Position numbers and translations under genes: made by a program. From NCBI GenBank assembly GCA_947034895.1, contig OX344764.1, positions 71,777,348 through 71,841,347 of the forward strand: 64,000 nt of DNA, in the 5' to 3' direction. Shown here in pieces: positions 1 to 10,042 of this stretch (the stretch's first letter is position 1; each line of letters opens with the position of its first letter). This DNA is from Rhytidiadelphus loreus. Lineage: Eukaryota > Streptophyta > Bryopsida > Hypnales > Hylocomiaceae. Under the pieces are notes generated by a model. The model saw nothing but the letters and a program-made list of their open reading frames with translations, did not search any database and was not told the origin of the DNA.

Positions 1-1232
1 TTATTAAACAATGTTCAAAATTTTAGGTTGAAATTATAGTTTATTAGAAACCACTTGTTCACATGTGATTTGTTATAGTAGAACTAAGTGCACCCCCCAA
101 GACGGTTATGGCCTTATGGGGCACTTACAACTGCATTTTTTGAGTAAAGAAAGAGAGATTCCATAATTGTTGACCATGTAAAAGTAGAAAAACTACCTTT
201 CCATAATTTATTTGAAGAAATATTTATTTTTTGCTCAAATGTGCCCACTCTCTTTCAGTTCCACAAAAACATGTAGAACTTCTTTTCTAGATAATAGTTA
301 TCAATCTCACTAGCAATTGCATGCAGAAATGAACTCTACCGATTTATAGATCTATTTTGGCAACACTCAAGAACATGCTCTAATAGGCTAGAACTTTGAA
401 GTTTGAATAAAGAGATTATCCATAATTCTATAATATAATATATTTTTGTGCAATACTGCAAGGTATGAAAGCTTAACATTTCGTCATACATATAATTAAT
501 GAAACCTAAATTAATAGATTAATGAATTCAACTTTAGAAAAATTGGTGAAGGCCTTCAAGTTGGACCCTCTCTCCCCCTTCTCAATGAAATGAAAAAATA
601 TATCAATATAGGGTATATGGTTCAAATTTTCAATATTACAATGTCATGAATTCATGAATGAGTAGTACATTTTACAAGTAAATAAAAAACTTTCAAATGA
701 TCATATGTGACGTTCTCCTTCTATTAATTCTCGTACATGAGTGATCATCATATTCAATTGTCAATTTTGTGGGACAACCTTTCACTTTATGAATTTCCAC
801 GGTGCCATGTAATAATTCATACCCGGAAACATAGAAATGAATAACTAATTAGTCGACAAGGTTCACATGTATAGTACATTTAAATTATCACATGTAGACT
901 ACAAGTTCAATGGATCAATTACACAATGGTCTCTACATTCAAATTACATTTCAATTTTCAACCAACATTTCCACATTGACTTTTTAAATCATATCTTAAA
1001 ATCATAGAAGAAGTCATGTACTTTGTGGATCCAAAAAAATAAATGTCTTCAAATTGCAATGTAATAATGTATCCATGTAACCATGTATACTTGTATAGAG
1101 GGCGAGCCAAAATTGCTACTAGTGGATATTGGGATGGTGAGAATACTCGGTGAAATCGTAAAAGTGATGCCGCATGCTGCACCAATTTTTTGTTGAGCAC
1201 GTGAATATTTTATATGGAAATTTAATAATTTG
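1..1232. other. AT-rich gene-free stretch
   Basis: I see no credible coding sequence here. A short hairpin lies at about 86-126: AAGTGC followed by a C-run, answered by a G-run and GCACTT, which may be a very small foldback element. A stretch near 570-600 ends in a run of A after CAATGAAATG and may be an old retroposon tail. Confidence 0.5.
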
Positions 1233-1271
1233 TAGGGTTTCGGGTCTAGGGTCTAGGGTCTAGGGTTTAGC
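1233..1271 (+). repeat. Telomere-like TCTAGGG/TTTAGGG short array
   Basis: There are about five degenerate copies of a 7-bp unit: TAGGGTTTCGGG, then TCTAGGG three times, then TTTAG. This resembles the plant telomere repeat TTTAGGG but is interstitial and very short. It may be a scar of double-strand break repair or simple sequence drift. It is not evidence of a chromosome end. Confidence 0.6.
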
Positions 1272-1479
1272 ATTAAAAACAATCTCACAATGTAGGGAAG
1301 AAAATGAACAATAAGCTTTCACACATTGGATGCTTTCTACATTTCATTGATTATTTTTTACAGTGATTTAACTATTTCAAGGATCCGTTGTTTGAACAGT
1401 GCGTACACAGCTGGAGGATGACAGTTCAGCAGGTCCGTGCAGAGGAGACGATGGCCTGATCGGAGACCTAAAGACCTAA

Positions 1480-1815
1480 AATCCATCCGACGGCCTGATT
1501 CGACAGCTTGATCCGACGGCCACGGCCTGTTCGGTCTGCCTGATCGGGCGTAGGCGACTCCGAAACTTGGTCTTCCGACGGCCCGATCCGACGGGCTGAT
1601 CCGACGCCCCCGATGTGTTTGATCCGACGGTAGCGTTCGATCCGACGGCCTCATCGGCCGATGACGTCGGATCCGACGGCAACGGCCTGTTCGGTCCGCC
1701 CGATCGGACGATCAGGTCCAATCTGACGGCCCAAAGTTGGACGGATCGCGGTCCGGAACCGAACCGGTATTAGGGTTGGTTTCGGACGGCTATATGATCG
1801 GACGGGCCCTTCATT
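1480..1815. repeat. CCGACGG motif array A, upstream of the RING gene
   Basis: This GC-rich, CpG-rich island in AT-rich DNA holds about a dozen copies of a loose 10-12 bp motif, mostly GATCCGACGGCC, with variants TTCCGACGG, ATCTGACGG and the inverted form GATCGGACGG. Spacing is irregular (about 10-40 bp). It ends about 200 bp before the ATG at 2017. A sister array sits at 5888-6045 in front of the transposase. The arrays could be transposase-binding subterminal repeats or a shared promoter island; the sequence alone does not decide. Open frames across it are by-products of its low AT content. Confidence 0.7.
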
Positions 1816-2016
1816 TCTTTTCACTTCTTCTCTCCAAGCTTGCCAAGTCAGATGTGTTGCTGTTGCCTCTGGCGCTAGTTGCTCTTACTTGGTGGAGAGA
1901 AGGGGTCCAACATATTTTATTACGGTGTGACTTTGGCAGATTTAAATTACCTACACGTATATTTCAAATGACCGAATTTTTTACTTTGAATTGCTCTTCA
2001 ATTCAAAGTACCAAGC

Positions 2017-3534
2017 ATGGCCGCGGAAGGTGATGGAGGGGCTATTGGGACGACTTCAACACAACCTCCATCGAAGAAAATTAAAACAAGGGGGGCCGGA
2101 CATGCGTTGCAGTATGACATTTTAGATGATCCGAACATCAAAGCGGAGCCTGACTGGGAGAAAGTGGAGGCCGAATATTGGAGCTCTAAAATGTGCAAAC
2201 AATTTGTCAAAATGTACCACATTGACAAGTTGTGGCCTCGGGATTGCCACGCAGCCCACACAAGATATTTCAATTGTAAGCCGTGGACTTGTAAGGATAG
2301 TCATTTTGTACATCGATCAGACGAGGTGTGGAAGGCCCTCTTCGGCAACAAGGCAAGGAGTAAAGGATACATAAATTACAGCACGGCATCTATGGTGTAT
2401 GCAGAACTCATATTGGGTCGGAAGGTGGATTGGAGCACGTTTCCAACGACATCACAATTGCCGCTTCAACTTCCGAAAAATCAAAAGGATATTCCCGATT
2501 TATACAACCACGGGGTACAAACGGCTGAATCTAAAATAGTATTAAAAAATACTAGAACGCCTACAATGAAGGTTTCACAGGGTGTAGGCGACGCAGTACA
2601 GTTGGACCCCACACAACTAGGAGCGGAGGCCACCAATGCCTCTTCGGGAGGTGTATTTCGGAAGGTCAATTTCAAGGATCCGGAGACTTGTTTACCCACC
2701 TCGGTTCATGTACCAATCACGGGTGAGCAAAGCATTGCTCCAAACAAGCACGACCTCGTGAAAGAAGTTGCCCCCTCTTCCTCGTCGCGAGAAGACATGG
2801 ATGAAGACAAAGTTGCAAGAGCAAATGCTACAATTGAACGGCTTATAGACAGCGATGCTCTCGATAGTTTGAAGTACGTTCCTCCAAACGTGGACTCACC
2901 AACGCCACCTAGTCCAATATTGAGCCCGATTCGTGAAGTTCAACCGTCAAGTCTGTTCGTAGAGCGACTTCAAAACGTGGCAACGACCTCCAATATTGAT
3001 GGCGAGGAGATTGTGCGCAAGTATCCGCTCTTGTGCACTTTAACTCCAAGAAGATTGCAATATGTAGGTCAAATCCCAAATCCAGAGCATCTTGAAATCA
3101 TACTTAGGTGCGGAGTTGAGTACCCACCTCAAATGGATGGATTGAGAGAAGGTGAACCCGTGAACGAGGCTGAGTGCTCTACGGCAACCGAAAACAAACT
3201 TGGGCTTCACGATTTTGTGACATCCGCTCAAGCAATAACATGTTATGTTGAAGCTGTAGCGGAAATGGCCCCGTTGGCTATGGAATTGGCCAGAAATTTA
3301 TCCACATTATCGCATCCACTATTGAAGGGTGGATTGACTTTTCACAAGTTTGCTAGTGGAGCGCTAATACTTCTTGATGAGAAGTACAACTACTTGAAGA
3401 CAATCATGGAGTTGGAGCAGAAGAATGACGAGTGGAGTAAAAAGTATGGAAGGGTCGTTGAAAATTGTGAGTCATTGGGAAGGCAATTGGTGGCGTCAAG
3501 GAAGAAGTATAGCGAGAAATATTTGAAGGAATGA
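2017..3534 (+). CDS. N-terminal half of a split RING-finger protein; unknown family
   Basis: This is a 505-codon open frame starting at ATG in good plant context (AGCATGGCC). I do not recognise the N-terminal domain. Residues about 50-140 are rich in W, C and H (KLWPRDCHAAH, CKPWTCKDSHFVH) and look like a compact, possibly metal- or DNA-binding fold. The middle is polar, with proline-rich linkers (SPTPPSPILSP). The last about 80 residues form a charged heptad-like helix. The frame ends at TGA 3532-3534, but the same frame is open again immediately afterwards to 5271, and the helix continues. I read both halves as one gene of about 1084 codons broken by one nonsense codon. Codon usage is even and there is no other lesion. 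Transposon-associated origin is inferred from the CCGACGG array and the neighbouring transposase. Confidence 0.6.
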   Translation: MAAEGDGGAIGTTSTQPPSKKIKTRGAGHALQYDILDDPNIKAEPDWEKVEAEYWSSKMCKQFVKMYHIDKLWPRDCHAAHTRYFNCKPWTCKDSHFVHRSDEVWKALFGNKARSKGYINYSTASMVYAELILGRKVDWSTFPTTSQLPLQLPKNQKDIPDLYNHGVQTAESKIVLKNTRTPTMKVSQGVGDAVQLDPTQLGAEATNASSGGVFRKVNFKDPETCLPTSVHVPITGEQSIAPNKHDLVKEVAPSSSSREDMDEDKVARANATIERLIDSDALDSLKYVPPNVDSPTPPSPILSPIREVQPSSLFVERLQNVATTSNIDGEEIVRKYPLLCTLTPRRLQYVGQIPNPEHLEIILRCGVEYPPQMDGLREGEPVNEAECSTATENKLGLHDFVTSAQAITCYVEAVAEMAPLAMELARNLSTLSHPLLKGGLTFHKFASGALILLDEKYNYLKTIMELEQKNDEWSKKYGRVVENCESLGRQLVASRKKYSEKYLKE

Positions 3535-3558
3535 AATGAAGAAAAGGGCCTCTCTACA

Positions 3559-5271
3559 GTGGAGATCCAACTACCGAGGTCGCAAGAAACTCAAGAAAGC
3601 GATCAACTCTCTCTTCCATTTGAGAAGGCCAAAGCAGTGGAGGAGCTTGAGATCAGAAAGGTGGATGAGGTTCCAACTTGGAGCGAGTTGAATCGAAGAT
3701 TGAATGAGGTAAACCAAGAAAATGCCCTTCTTCAATCGAGGTTGGACCGGATGAAACGAGTGGAGAACATGGATGAATGTCTACCGGTGAGCGGATCGGA
3801 GTCTCGGTGGTTGACATGGATACAACAACTTCAAGACAAACCGTCTTTAGCATCTCGGGCAATGATCGGGGTTCGCACCCTTGCAATGAAGTCGGATGAA
3901 GATTGCAATGTCGTTGAGGCTGCTTTGAAGAAATTCAAAAGTGCGGTCGAGCAACATTCTTGGGGGTCTATGCCAATGACATGTTGGGGAGACATGGATG
4001 CCATGTACGAGCGGTTGAACCACGCCAAGAAGGAATCGCTAGCCCACAATCGCGACATCAATTGGACTTTTGAAGTAGAGGAAGGATGGACTCCTTACAC
4101 AACGCTTTCAGCACACATCAAGAAGAACGAGAAGATAGTTGTGCATGGTTCTAATCCAGGCAATGAAATGTTGAAGGGTCATTGTAGCATTTGCCAAGGT
4201 CCTTTTGGGCCTGAAGGAGCCTTCACCATGGGCCATTGTCGCCACGTTTTTCATATCAAATGCGTTGTGCAAGTATCTCTGTTTCGATCCGCTTGTGCCG
4301 AGTGCCGTTCTCCTTTGAGTCCGAGGTTCTACGAGATGTTTGGCATCTTGGAAGGTATGCCCCCCGGCCACGAATACAATAGATGGACTCTTCTACTTGA
4401 CCAAGGGCCATACAAATTTCAGAATTATTCGCATTGGGGGAAACCCCTCACATGGGATCCAAAGGAACAAAAGCATGAATTGTATGATGCATCCATGCAA
4501 CCGGTGGATTCCTTCATGTGGATGACCCAAAATATGGAAGTGGAGTTGCGGGCTCGTGCCATTGATGATGGCGAGGCTCGTGAATTGTTTTGTCGCAGTA
4601 TGGGAGGGCATTGGAGCATGCAACACCATAAATTTTTCCGGTTTCCCGAAAAAGAAGTACAGAAAGGGCCAAATGGCAATTGGATAGAGGTGGAGCATCC
4701 TCTTGGCTTCAGTGAACAGTACGAGGCATACAATCACATTCCCATAGGTAGGGCACTGTTCTTATCTAAGTTGGAAGAAGCTGCATCAATTCGTGTTCAG
4801 GTGGAAACGGATGGAGAATCAAACAAAGGGGATTCGTTCGTGGAGGTGGCCGGGGCATTTGATAGGAGGGTGGCCGACATCATAGGTCAATGGAGGGTGT
4901 TCCTATTGGAAGGAGTCACCGAAGGGTTTAGGGTAAACAACCCTAGTAATGACCATATGGTGAATGTGTTGGTAAATCGAGTGGATGCTGCTCTGAGAGC
5001 CTTAAAGGCGATGGATGTGGATTTGACTCCGAAGCGCAAACAAAAGCGGAAGATTGAAGATGACGATGACTATTCACCGGAAACAATACAACAATTTGTC
5101 GTTGTTGACAGGGCAACCAAATCAAATCGGTTCTTAAGCTCAACAAGCCCTGGGGGAATTTCTCATCGCGGAAGTCCAAGGATTGCCGCTCAAGTGGCGC
5201 AACGCAATACAGAGGGGTCCTCTGGTCTGTCTGGTGGTTCGGGAGATGGAAACAATGATAGAATTAAATAG
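3559..5271 (+). CDS. C-terminal half of the split protein, with a RING-H2 finger
   Basis: This is the same reading frame as 2017-3534, separated only by TGA and eight sense codons. It has no ATG at its left edge (the codon at 3559 is GTG), which supports continuation rather than a separate gene. Residues 1-65 complete the coiled coil. A RING-H2 finger lies about 210 residues in: CSIC, then CRHVFHIKC about 15 residues later, then CAEC, giving C-x2-C, C-x-H-x2-H-x2-C, C-x2-C. RING-H2 domains usually act as ubiquitin ligase modules. A basic PKRKQKRK stretch near the C-terminus could be a nuclear signal and is followed by an acidic run and a low-complexity Gly/Ser tail. The role is unknown. If expressed, it would need readthrough, splicing around the stop, or an internal start. 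Confidence 0.6.
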   Translation: MEIQLPRSQETQESDQLSLPFEKAKAVEELEIRKVDEVPTWSELNRRLNEVNQENALLQSRLDRMKRVENMDECLPVSGSESRWLTWIQQLQDKPSLASRAMIGVRTLAMKSDEDCNVVEAALKKFKSAVEQHSWGSMPMTCWGDMDAMYERLNHAKKESLAHNRDINWTFEVEEGWTPYTTLSAHIKKNEKIVVHGSNPGNEMLKGHCSICQGPFGPEGAFTMGHCRHVFHIKCVVQVSLFRSACAECRSPLSPRFYEMFGILEGMPPGHEYNRWTLLLDQGPYKFQNYSHWGKPLTWDPKEQKHELYDASMQPVDSFMWMTQNMEVELRARAIDDGEARELFCRSMGGHWSMQHHKFFRFPEKEVQKGPNGNWIEVEHPLGFSEQYEAYNHIPIGRALFLSKLEEAASIRVQVETDGESNKGDSFVEVAGAFDRRVADIIGQWRVFLLEGVTEGFRVNNPSNDHMVNVLVNRVDAALRALKAMDVDLTPKRKQKRKIEDDDDYSPETIQQFVVVDRATKSNRFLSSTSPGGISHRGSPRIAAQVAQRNTEGSSGLSGGSGDGNNDRIK

Positions 5272-5747
5272 AAATGGACCAATAGGTCTATTGCAATAGA
5301 AGAAATAGAACTCTATACTCGATAGACTTTTGTTTTAATGTCACGAGGTGAAAATAGTAGTAAATAATTGTAATCACGGCATGTCTTGTTTTGCCTTTAA
5401 TATCTACGTATGTATGTCTTTTTTATATATACATATATATAAATATATATAAATATATAACTATATTTATTTATTTGTATTCCAATGTTCATGATATGTA
5501 TGGATCTTTCAATGCATGCTAGTTTGTTGAATCGGTTGGTCAAATGTCGCTTTTTCTTCTTTCGCTATGATATAATGATTTGTTCATAGAATATGTAGTA
5601 TTTTTTCCATTGTAACATTATTTCATTGCAAAAATATGAACTCCAAAATTTTTTGGCACAAAAGGCTCTAATCAATTCCTACAAACTTGTTAGTATCGCT
5701 TTGCACAACTAGTGCTGTGCACCACTCGCATGCTTGAAGGTATTAAT
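5272..5747. other. AT-rich spacer after the RING gene
   Basis: This holds the presumed 3' untranslated region and a dense TATATA low-complexity run at about 5420-5475. No coding sequence is seen. Confidence 0.5.
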
Positions 5748-5869
5748 CAGAGCCGGGATTTGAACCCGCGACCTCCCCGATTGGAAGAAGGCAAGTCCAA
5801 ATGTTTGGATAAGCCTTGGACACTTGTGCTGAAAGTGTGAAACAGTTCTATTTAAAACTGAACTACGAG
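5748..5869 (-). pseudogene. tRNA-like sequence (tRNA remnant or SINE head)
   Basis: On the minus strand a good T-arm/B-box (GGGTTCAAATCCC) is preceded by an A-box-like TAGTTCAGT about 100 bp upstream. A 5-bp stem around a 7-nt loop (CACTT-TCAGCAC-AAGTG) sits at the anticodon-arm place, and a long hairpin lies in the variable-arm region. The 3' end reads GGCTCTG, but the 5' side does not pair with it, so no acceptor stem forms. Position 33 of the loop is C, not T. It is therefore a degenerate tRNA, possibly of the long-variable-arm type, or a tRNA-derived SINE fragment. Confidence 0.35.
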
Positions 5870-5887
5870 AAGTCCCGAATCCGGATA

Positions 5888-6045
5888 AAAAGATCGGACG
5901 TGCTGATCCGACGGCCAATTCGGACGGGCTGGCCAGATCCGACGGCCTGGTCAGATCGGACGGCCTGTTCCGACGGGCTGGCCTGTTCCAACGAGCTGGC
6001 CCGATCCGACGGAATGTTCGGACGGGATGGTCAAATCAGACGGGC
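5888..6045. repeat. CCGACGG motif array B, upstream of the transposase
   Basis: This CpG-rich array has about nine copies of the motif of array A: GATCCGACGGCC, GATCGGACGG, TTCGGACGGGC and TTCCGACGGGC, in both orientations. It ends about 335 bp before the transposase ATG, much as array A precedes the RING gene. Sharing between the two upstream regions suggests either one composite element or a common regulatory input. Confidence 0.7.
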
Positions 6046-6379
6046 CATTCTGGGGAGAATGAGTCCGTTGGTACTGTTTTTAAAATTCATCTTTCTGAAT
6101 AACGGTCAGCGCCACCTGTATTCAGCTGCAAAGTATAAGTAGAAGAAACAAGGCATATGAAGGCACTCCAAATCCACTGAACACTACGATTTCCAAAAGC
6201 TAGGAGCTGCAATTTATTTTGTGTCCCTTGCTTGGTAATGCATCGTTTGGTGGAAGGGGGGCCTTGAATTTCAAGGCTTTGTGCACGACCCTAAACCCAA
6301 TTTTAAACATTGGTTCACTTGTGTTTACATTTTCCAAAACTTGCGAATTTGAAGAAGTTCAAGTTTGGAACTTGTGACC

Positions 6380-9300
6380 ATGAGCAAGGATCTTGCCTCT
6401 TGGTATGTCGTCCTTTCGGCGAGTAAAATACAATGCAAGGCTTGCAACAACGTGTTTTCAAAGAAAACGAGCCGTATGTTGAGTCACTTAGGATATGAAT
6501 CGATTCCCGGTTCTCGTGATAGGGGAGTGAGTTTGTGTCCCAAATTGTCAGCAGAAACTCGAAGTCTATTTCTTCAATGCAATGGGGCATTTCCACAAAG
6601 ACCTGTTCGTGGAAATGTGGATGTCAACAACTTGCCTATGGTTGAAAGCGATATGTCAAATGGGAGGGGCATGCCACGTTCTACGCAAGAAGATTCTTGT
6701 ACAACACCGGAAGAAGTCGTTGGAGGGGGTTCCGAAGTAACTCCAAGTATGCAAACATGTAGCGGACGTGACATTCGCAGGGCCTCAAGCAGTAGGCCTC
6801 CAACACAAAGTAGGCTTTTGGATGGCTTTCAAGAAACCAAAAAACAGAATTTGAATGCAGTGTGGGCCAATTTCTTCTATGCGGCAAATATACCCTTTTC
6901 AGTGGCCCGAAACGTAGCTTTCAGAGAAGCGGTGAAAAAAACCTCCGAGTATGGTAAGGCCTACACTCCGCCATCATATCATGATCTACAGCATAAATTG
7001 CTTGATCAAGCCAAGGCAAATGTCGTGGGGAAGGTGCATAGAAGGACCGAAGACAGCGTCAGGAAGTTTGGAGCAACATTGTCTATTGATGGATGGAGCT
7101 CAGTTACAAACCGTCCACTAATTAATGCCATGCTTGTATCTTCAGCGGGTGAGCAATTCCTTGGATCGGTGGATACTAGTGGGGTGGAAAAGACAGCACA
7201 ATATTTGGCCACAATTTTAGAAAAATTCATAGAGCAGATGGGTCCTACGAATGTGGTGCAAGTGAGCGCAGACAATGCTCCAGTGAATCCGGCAGCATGG
7301 AATTTGGTATCCACTAAATATCCACACATTTTTTTTCAAGGATGCGTGGTGCATGCCTTGAATTTGTTGCTCAAAGATTGGGGAAAGGAGAAATGGATTG
7401 AAGAGTCGGTAAAGAGAGCCCAAACCGTAGTGAATTTCTTCAAGAAAAGACACATGCCACTTGCTATATTTCGGAAGTATGAGACAAAGTACAGTTTGTT
7501 GAAGCCGGTGGAAACAAGGTTTGCCTCTGTGTTTATCATGATTGATCGTTTGTTGGAAGTCAAAAGAGCATTGCAACAAAGTGTGGTGGATCCACAGTGG
7601 GTGGCATATGTGAATACACTCAACGACAATGGCAAAGCCAAATCTCGCACGAAGTCTCGTGATGTGAAGAGGTTCATTCTAGAGGAGCATTATTGGGACC
7701 GGTGGACAAATTTGCGAGAATTGGTGGCCCCCGTTGTATATGGTCTACGTGATTTGGATGCAAAGACGCCATGCATGGGTAAGGTGTTGCATATTATGAG
7801 GAATTTAGAGAAACATGTCCTTAGCCTAGAAGGGCCTCCTTTTTGTTTGGCAACAAACCTCGCCGAACCATTGGAGCGATCCTTTTTCAAACGCCGTGGA
7901 ATGGGGGAGACAGATTTACATTATGCAGGAGCTCTTTTGAATCCATACCTTCTGCATGATAAGGAACTAGCCGACGACCAAGATGCAATGGACGCATGCA
8001 AGCGTGTTCTAATGAAAATTTGCAAACAAGGAGAGTACGCCTCGGTGGTAAAAGAATTTGTAGCCTTCCGCCATAGGGAACCTCCGTTTCACAACATGTT
8101 GAATCCGGATGAGCAACAATTGTCGGCACATGCTTGGTGGGATTTTGAAGGTGCATGTGGGAAGCTCATTGCTCCAATAGCCAAGCGAATTTTGGCACAA
8201 CCGGTATCCTCGTCTTCATGTGAACGAAATTGGAGTAGTTATTCTTTTGTTCACAACAAATCTCGGAACAAGTTGACAACGCAAAGGGCGGCAGACTTGG
8301 TGTATGTGTACACCAATTCCAAGGTCTTGGCAGCATTAAAGGAAAAGGATGAGAAGAAGTGGTACGATGACAACGTGAATTCGGAAGATTCAGAGGGGTT
8401 TATCTCGGACAACGAGGAAGATGGTGGGTCAGTTGGGCCTCTATTGGATGACGAAGATGCCATGAATTACGACGGGCACAATTTTGATGATGAAATGTTC
8501 GATAGTCCAAGTCGGCCCAATGAAGATCTTCGAGCCAATGATCGAGACATCTATGACTTTCCATTGGATGAGGATAATGATGGGTATGATGAAGATGTAC
8601 CTTCCATAGCTAGATTTGTGGATGGAAGTGGGTTCATGAATAGCGAAAAAGTTCTATCGGAAAAAGAAGACGCTTATGTAGAGGCCAATGAGAGAACGAT
8701 TCCCAATGATGGGACGCAAAGAATGGATGAAGATCTTTTTCCACTTGAGTCTCCGTTTAGAGGAGTGTTGCGAGCGGAAGAAAATGACAAACACATCGGC
8801 ACGGGAGGACGTGAGCCTTGGGAGGTGAATGTCAAGATGAACGTTGGCAACACGAGTGTTGAGTCAACCATTGTATTGGCAAGTGCGAACAGTGGTCACC
8901 CAAGTATTCCAATCCCTAAGGCAAATGAAGCGGAGAAGAATGTTGATCTATGTGTGGTGGGGTTTAGAAGTCCAATTTCGTGCATCAATGGAGAAGCCAA
9001 GAAGGAACTCATGCAAGATTTTGAAGTACCACCATCTAGCATCCCTCCACGTGCACAATTGAAAACCTCTAGTCAAATTTTGGATGGCGTTGGGAGCTTA
9101 GGGCTTGGAAAACGGATTGCAAATATTTCAAAAGAAAGGCGGCCTAGTCAAGGCATTTTATCGTCCACGGACGATGACAAGGATGAGACATTGGCTTCAA
9201 TGTTCTTTCGGCATTCTCGTAATGCACCACCACGACGGCCCCCAACAATGTCAGTGCCTAAACCACAATCTTCAATCTCACCGAAGATAATCATTCATGG

Positions 9301-9703
9301 AGGCAGTGGAGGGCCCTCAACAATAAAATTAGAGGGCGGGGGATCACCTAGAGCCAATAAGAAGAGAGTCATGCAACCTTTTGCAATATCCCCGTTGAAA
9401 AAAACAAGAGCCATTGGAAACCCTCTTGATGCACGTCCACATGTTTCAAAGAGGAAAATGAAAAGTGTTGTTGGCATTAAAGAACAAAATGGGAAATCCT
9501 TATTAAGAGTAAAAGAAGAACTCAAAAAGGACAAACGAAGAAGAAGCCTTTCATCCACGCAAGTACAAGAGGGAAGAACGACATGTCTAGGCTCTTCATC
9601 AGATGATATGGAAGACACATCCGACGACGAAGACGCAAGATTGGAAAATGGGTGTGAGAGTAGTGGGGCAGAGGTGAAAGGAGATTTTGATTACAATCCT
9701 TAG
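6380..9703 (+). CDS. hAT-superfamily transposase with long acidic/basic C-terminal extension
   Basis: The 1107-codon intact single-exon frame is read from ATG 6380 (ACCATGAGC); the frame runs slightly upstream but has no earlier ATG. Domains in order: a BED-like zinc-finger region (CKAC, then SHLG and SLCPKLS, residues about 20-55); a low-complexity linker; a DUF659-type hAT N-terminal catalytic part (SIDGWSS and SADNAP supply two candidate catalytic aspartates); GCVVHALNLLL; and a C-terminal hAT dimerisation region with SSSSCERNWS, whose glutamate fits the third catalytic position. All three acidic residues are visible, so the enzyme could be active. About 400 residues follow the dimerisation domain: first strongly acidic, then Ser/Lys/Arg-rich with basic clusters. 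Such a tail is unusual for hAT transposases. Neighbours are the RING gene and array B. It could belong to an autonomous element whose ends I could not fix, or be domesticated. Confidence 0.85.
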   Translation: MSKDLASWYVVLSASKIQCKACNNVFSKKTSRMLSHLGYESIPGSRDRGVSLCPKLSAETRSLFLQCNGAFPQRPVRGNVDVNNLPMVESDMSNGRGMPRSTQEDSCTTPEEVVGGGSEVTPSMQTCSGRDIRRASSSRPPTQSRLLDGFQETKKQNLNAVWANFFYAANIPFSVARNVAFREAVKKTSEYGKAYTPPSYHDLQHKLLDQAKANVVGKVHRRTEDSVRKFGATLSIDGWSSVTNRPLINAMLVSSAGEQFLGSVDTSGVEKTAQYLATILEKFIEQMGPTNVVQVSADNAPVNPAAWNLVSTKYPHIFFQGCVVHALNLLLKDWGKEKWIEESVKRAQTVVNFFKKRHMPLAIFRKYETKYSLLKPVETRFASVFIMIDRLLEVKRALQQSVVDPQWVAYVNTLNDNGKAKSRTKSRDVKRFILEEHYWDRWTNLRELVAPVVYGLRDLDAKTPCMGKVLHIMRNLEKHVLSLEGPPFCLATNLAEPLERSFFKRRGMGETDLHYAGALLNPYLLHDKELADDQDAMDACKRVLMKICKQGEYASVVKEFVAFRHREPPFHNMLNPDEQQLSAHAWWDFEGACGKLIAPIAKRILAQPVSSSSCERNWSSYSFVHNKSRNKLTTQRAADLVYVYTNSKVLAALKEKDEKKWYDDNVNSEDSEGFISDNEEDGGSVGPLLDDEDAMNYDGHNFDDEMFDSPSRPNEDLRANDRDIYDFPLDEDNDGYDEDVPSIARFVDGSGFMNSEKVLSEKEDAYVEANERTIPNDGTQRMDEDLFPLESPFRGVLRAEENDKHIGTGGREPWEVNVKMNVGNTSVESTIVLASANSGHPSIPIPKANEAEKNVDLCVVGFRSPISCINGEAKKELMQDFEVPPSSIPPRAQLKTSSQILDGVGSLGLGKRIANISKERRPSQGILSSTDDDKDETLASMFFRHSRNAPPRRPPTMSVPKPQSSISPKIIIHGGSGGPSTIKLEGGGSPRANKKRVMQPFAISPLKKTRAIGNPLDARPHVSKRKMKSVVGIKEQNGKSLLRVKEELKKDKRRRSLSSTQVQEGRTTCLGSSSDDMEDTSDDEDARLENGCESSGAEVKGDFDYNP

Positions 9704-10042
9704 AAATAGAAAGGACATAGGCTTAAATGTTCATGTGCTCATATTACATAAAGCACAAATTGTCGTACTGACAATTGATTGTTAGAGACTTTGATTGTAA
9801 TACTCCTAAACTTATTGATGGTGGTAATACCATTATTTTTGAAGGGGGCACTTAACCAAAGATGATTTCAATCCAAAATATCAATTGATTGTGTCATTTG
9901 TATGTTGCTTTTCTACAATGAAGCATGATATATTGCAAGATGATGAAAAAAATTAAAAAATTTGGCTTCATACTTGTGGTAATTGAAATGCTTTTGAAAG
10001 GCTAGAGGATCATGATGATATGATTGTTAATCCTGTTTCAAC
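9704..10042. other. Spacer downstream of the transposase
   Basis: This contains the transposase 3' flank and AT-rich DNA. No gene is seen. It ends at the terminal repeat of the MITE that follows. Confidence 0.5.

Noticed and set aside
1233..1271. A possible telomere
   Set aside because: Only a few degenerate units, interstitial, with ordinary sequence on both sides.
1358..1721. Arginine/serine-rich open frames opposite array A
   Set aside because: They arise from the CCGACGG repeats; there is no conserved domain, and overlapping frames are equally open.
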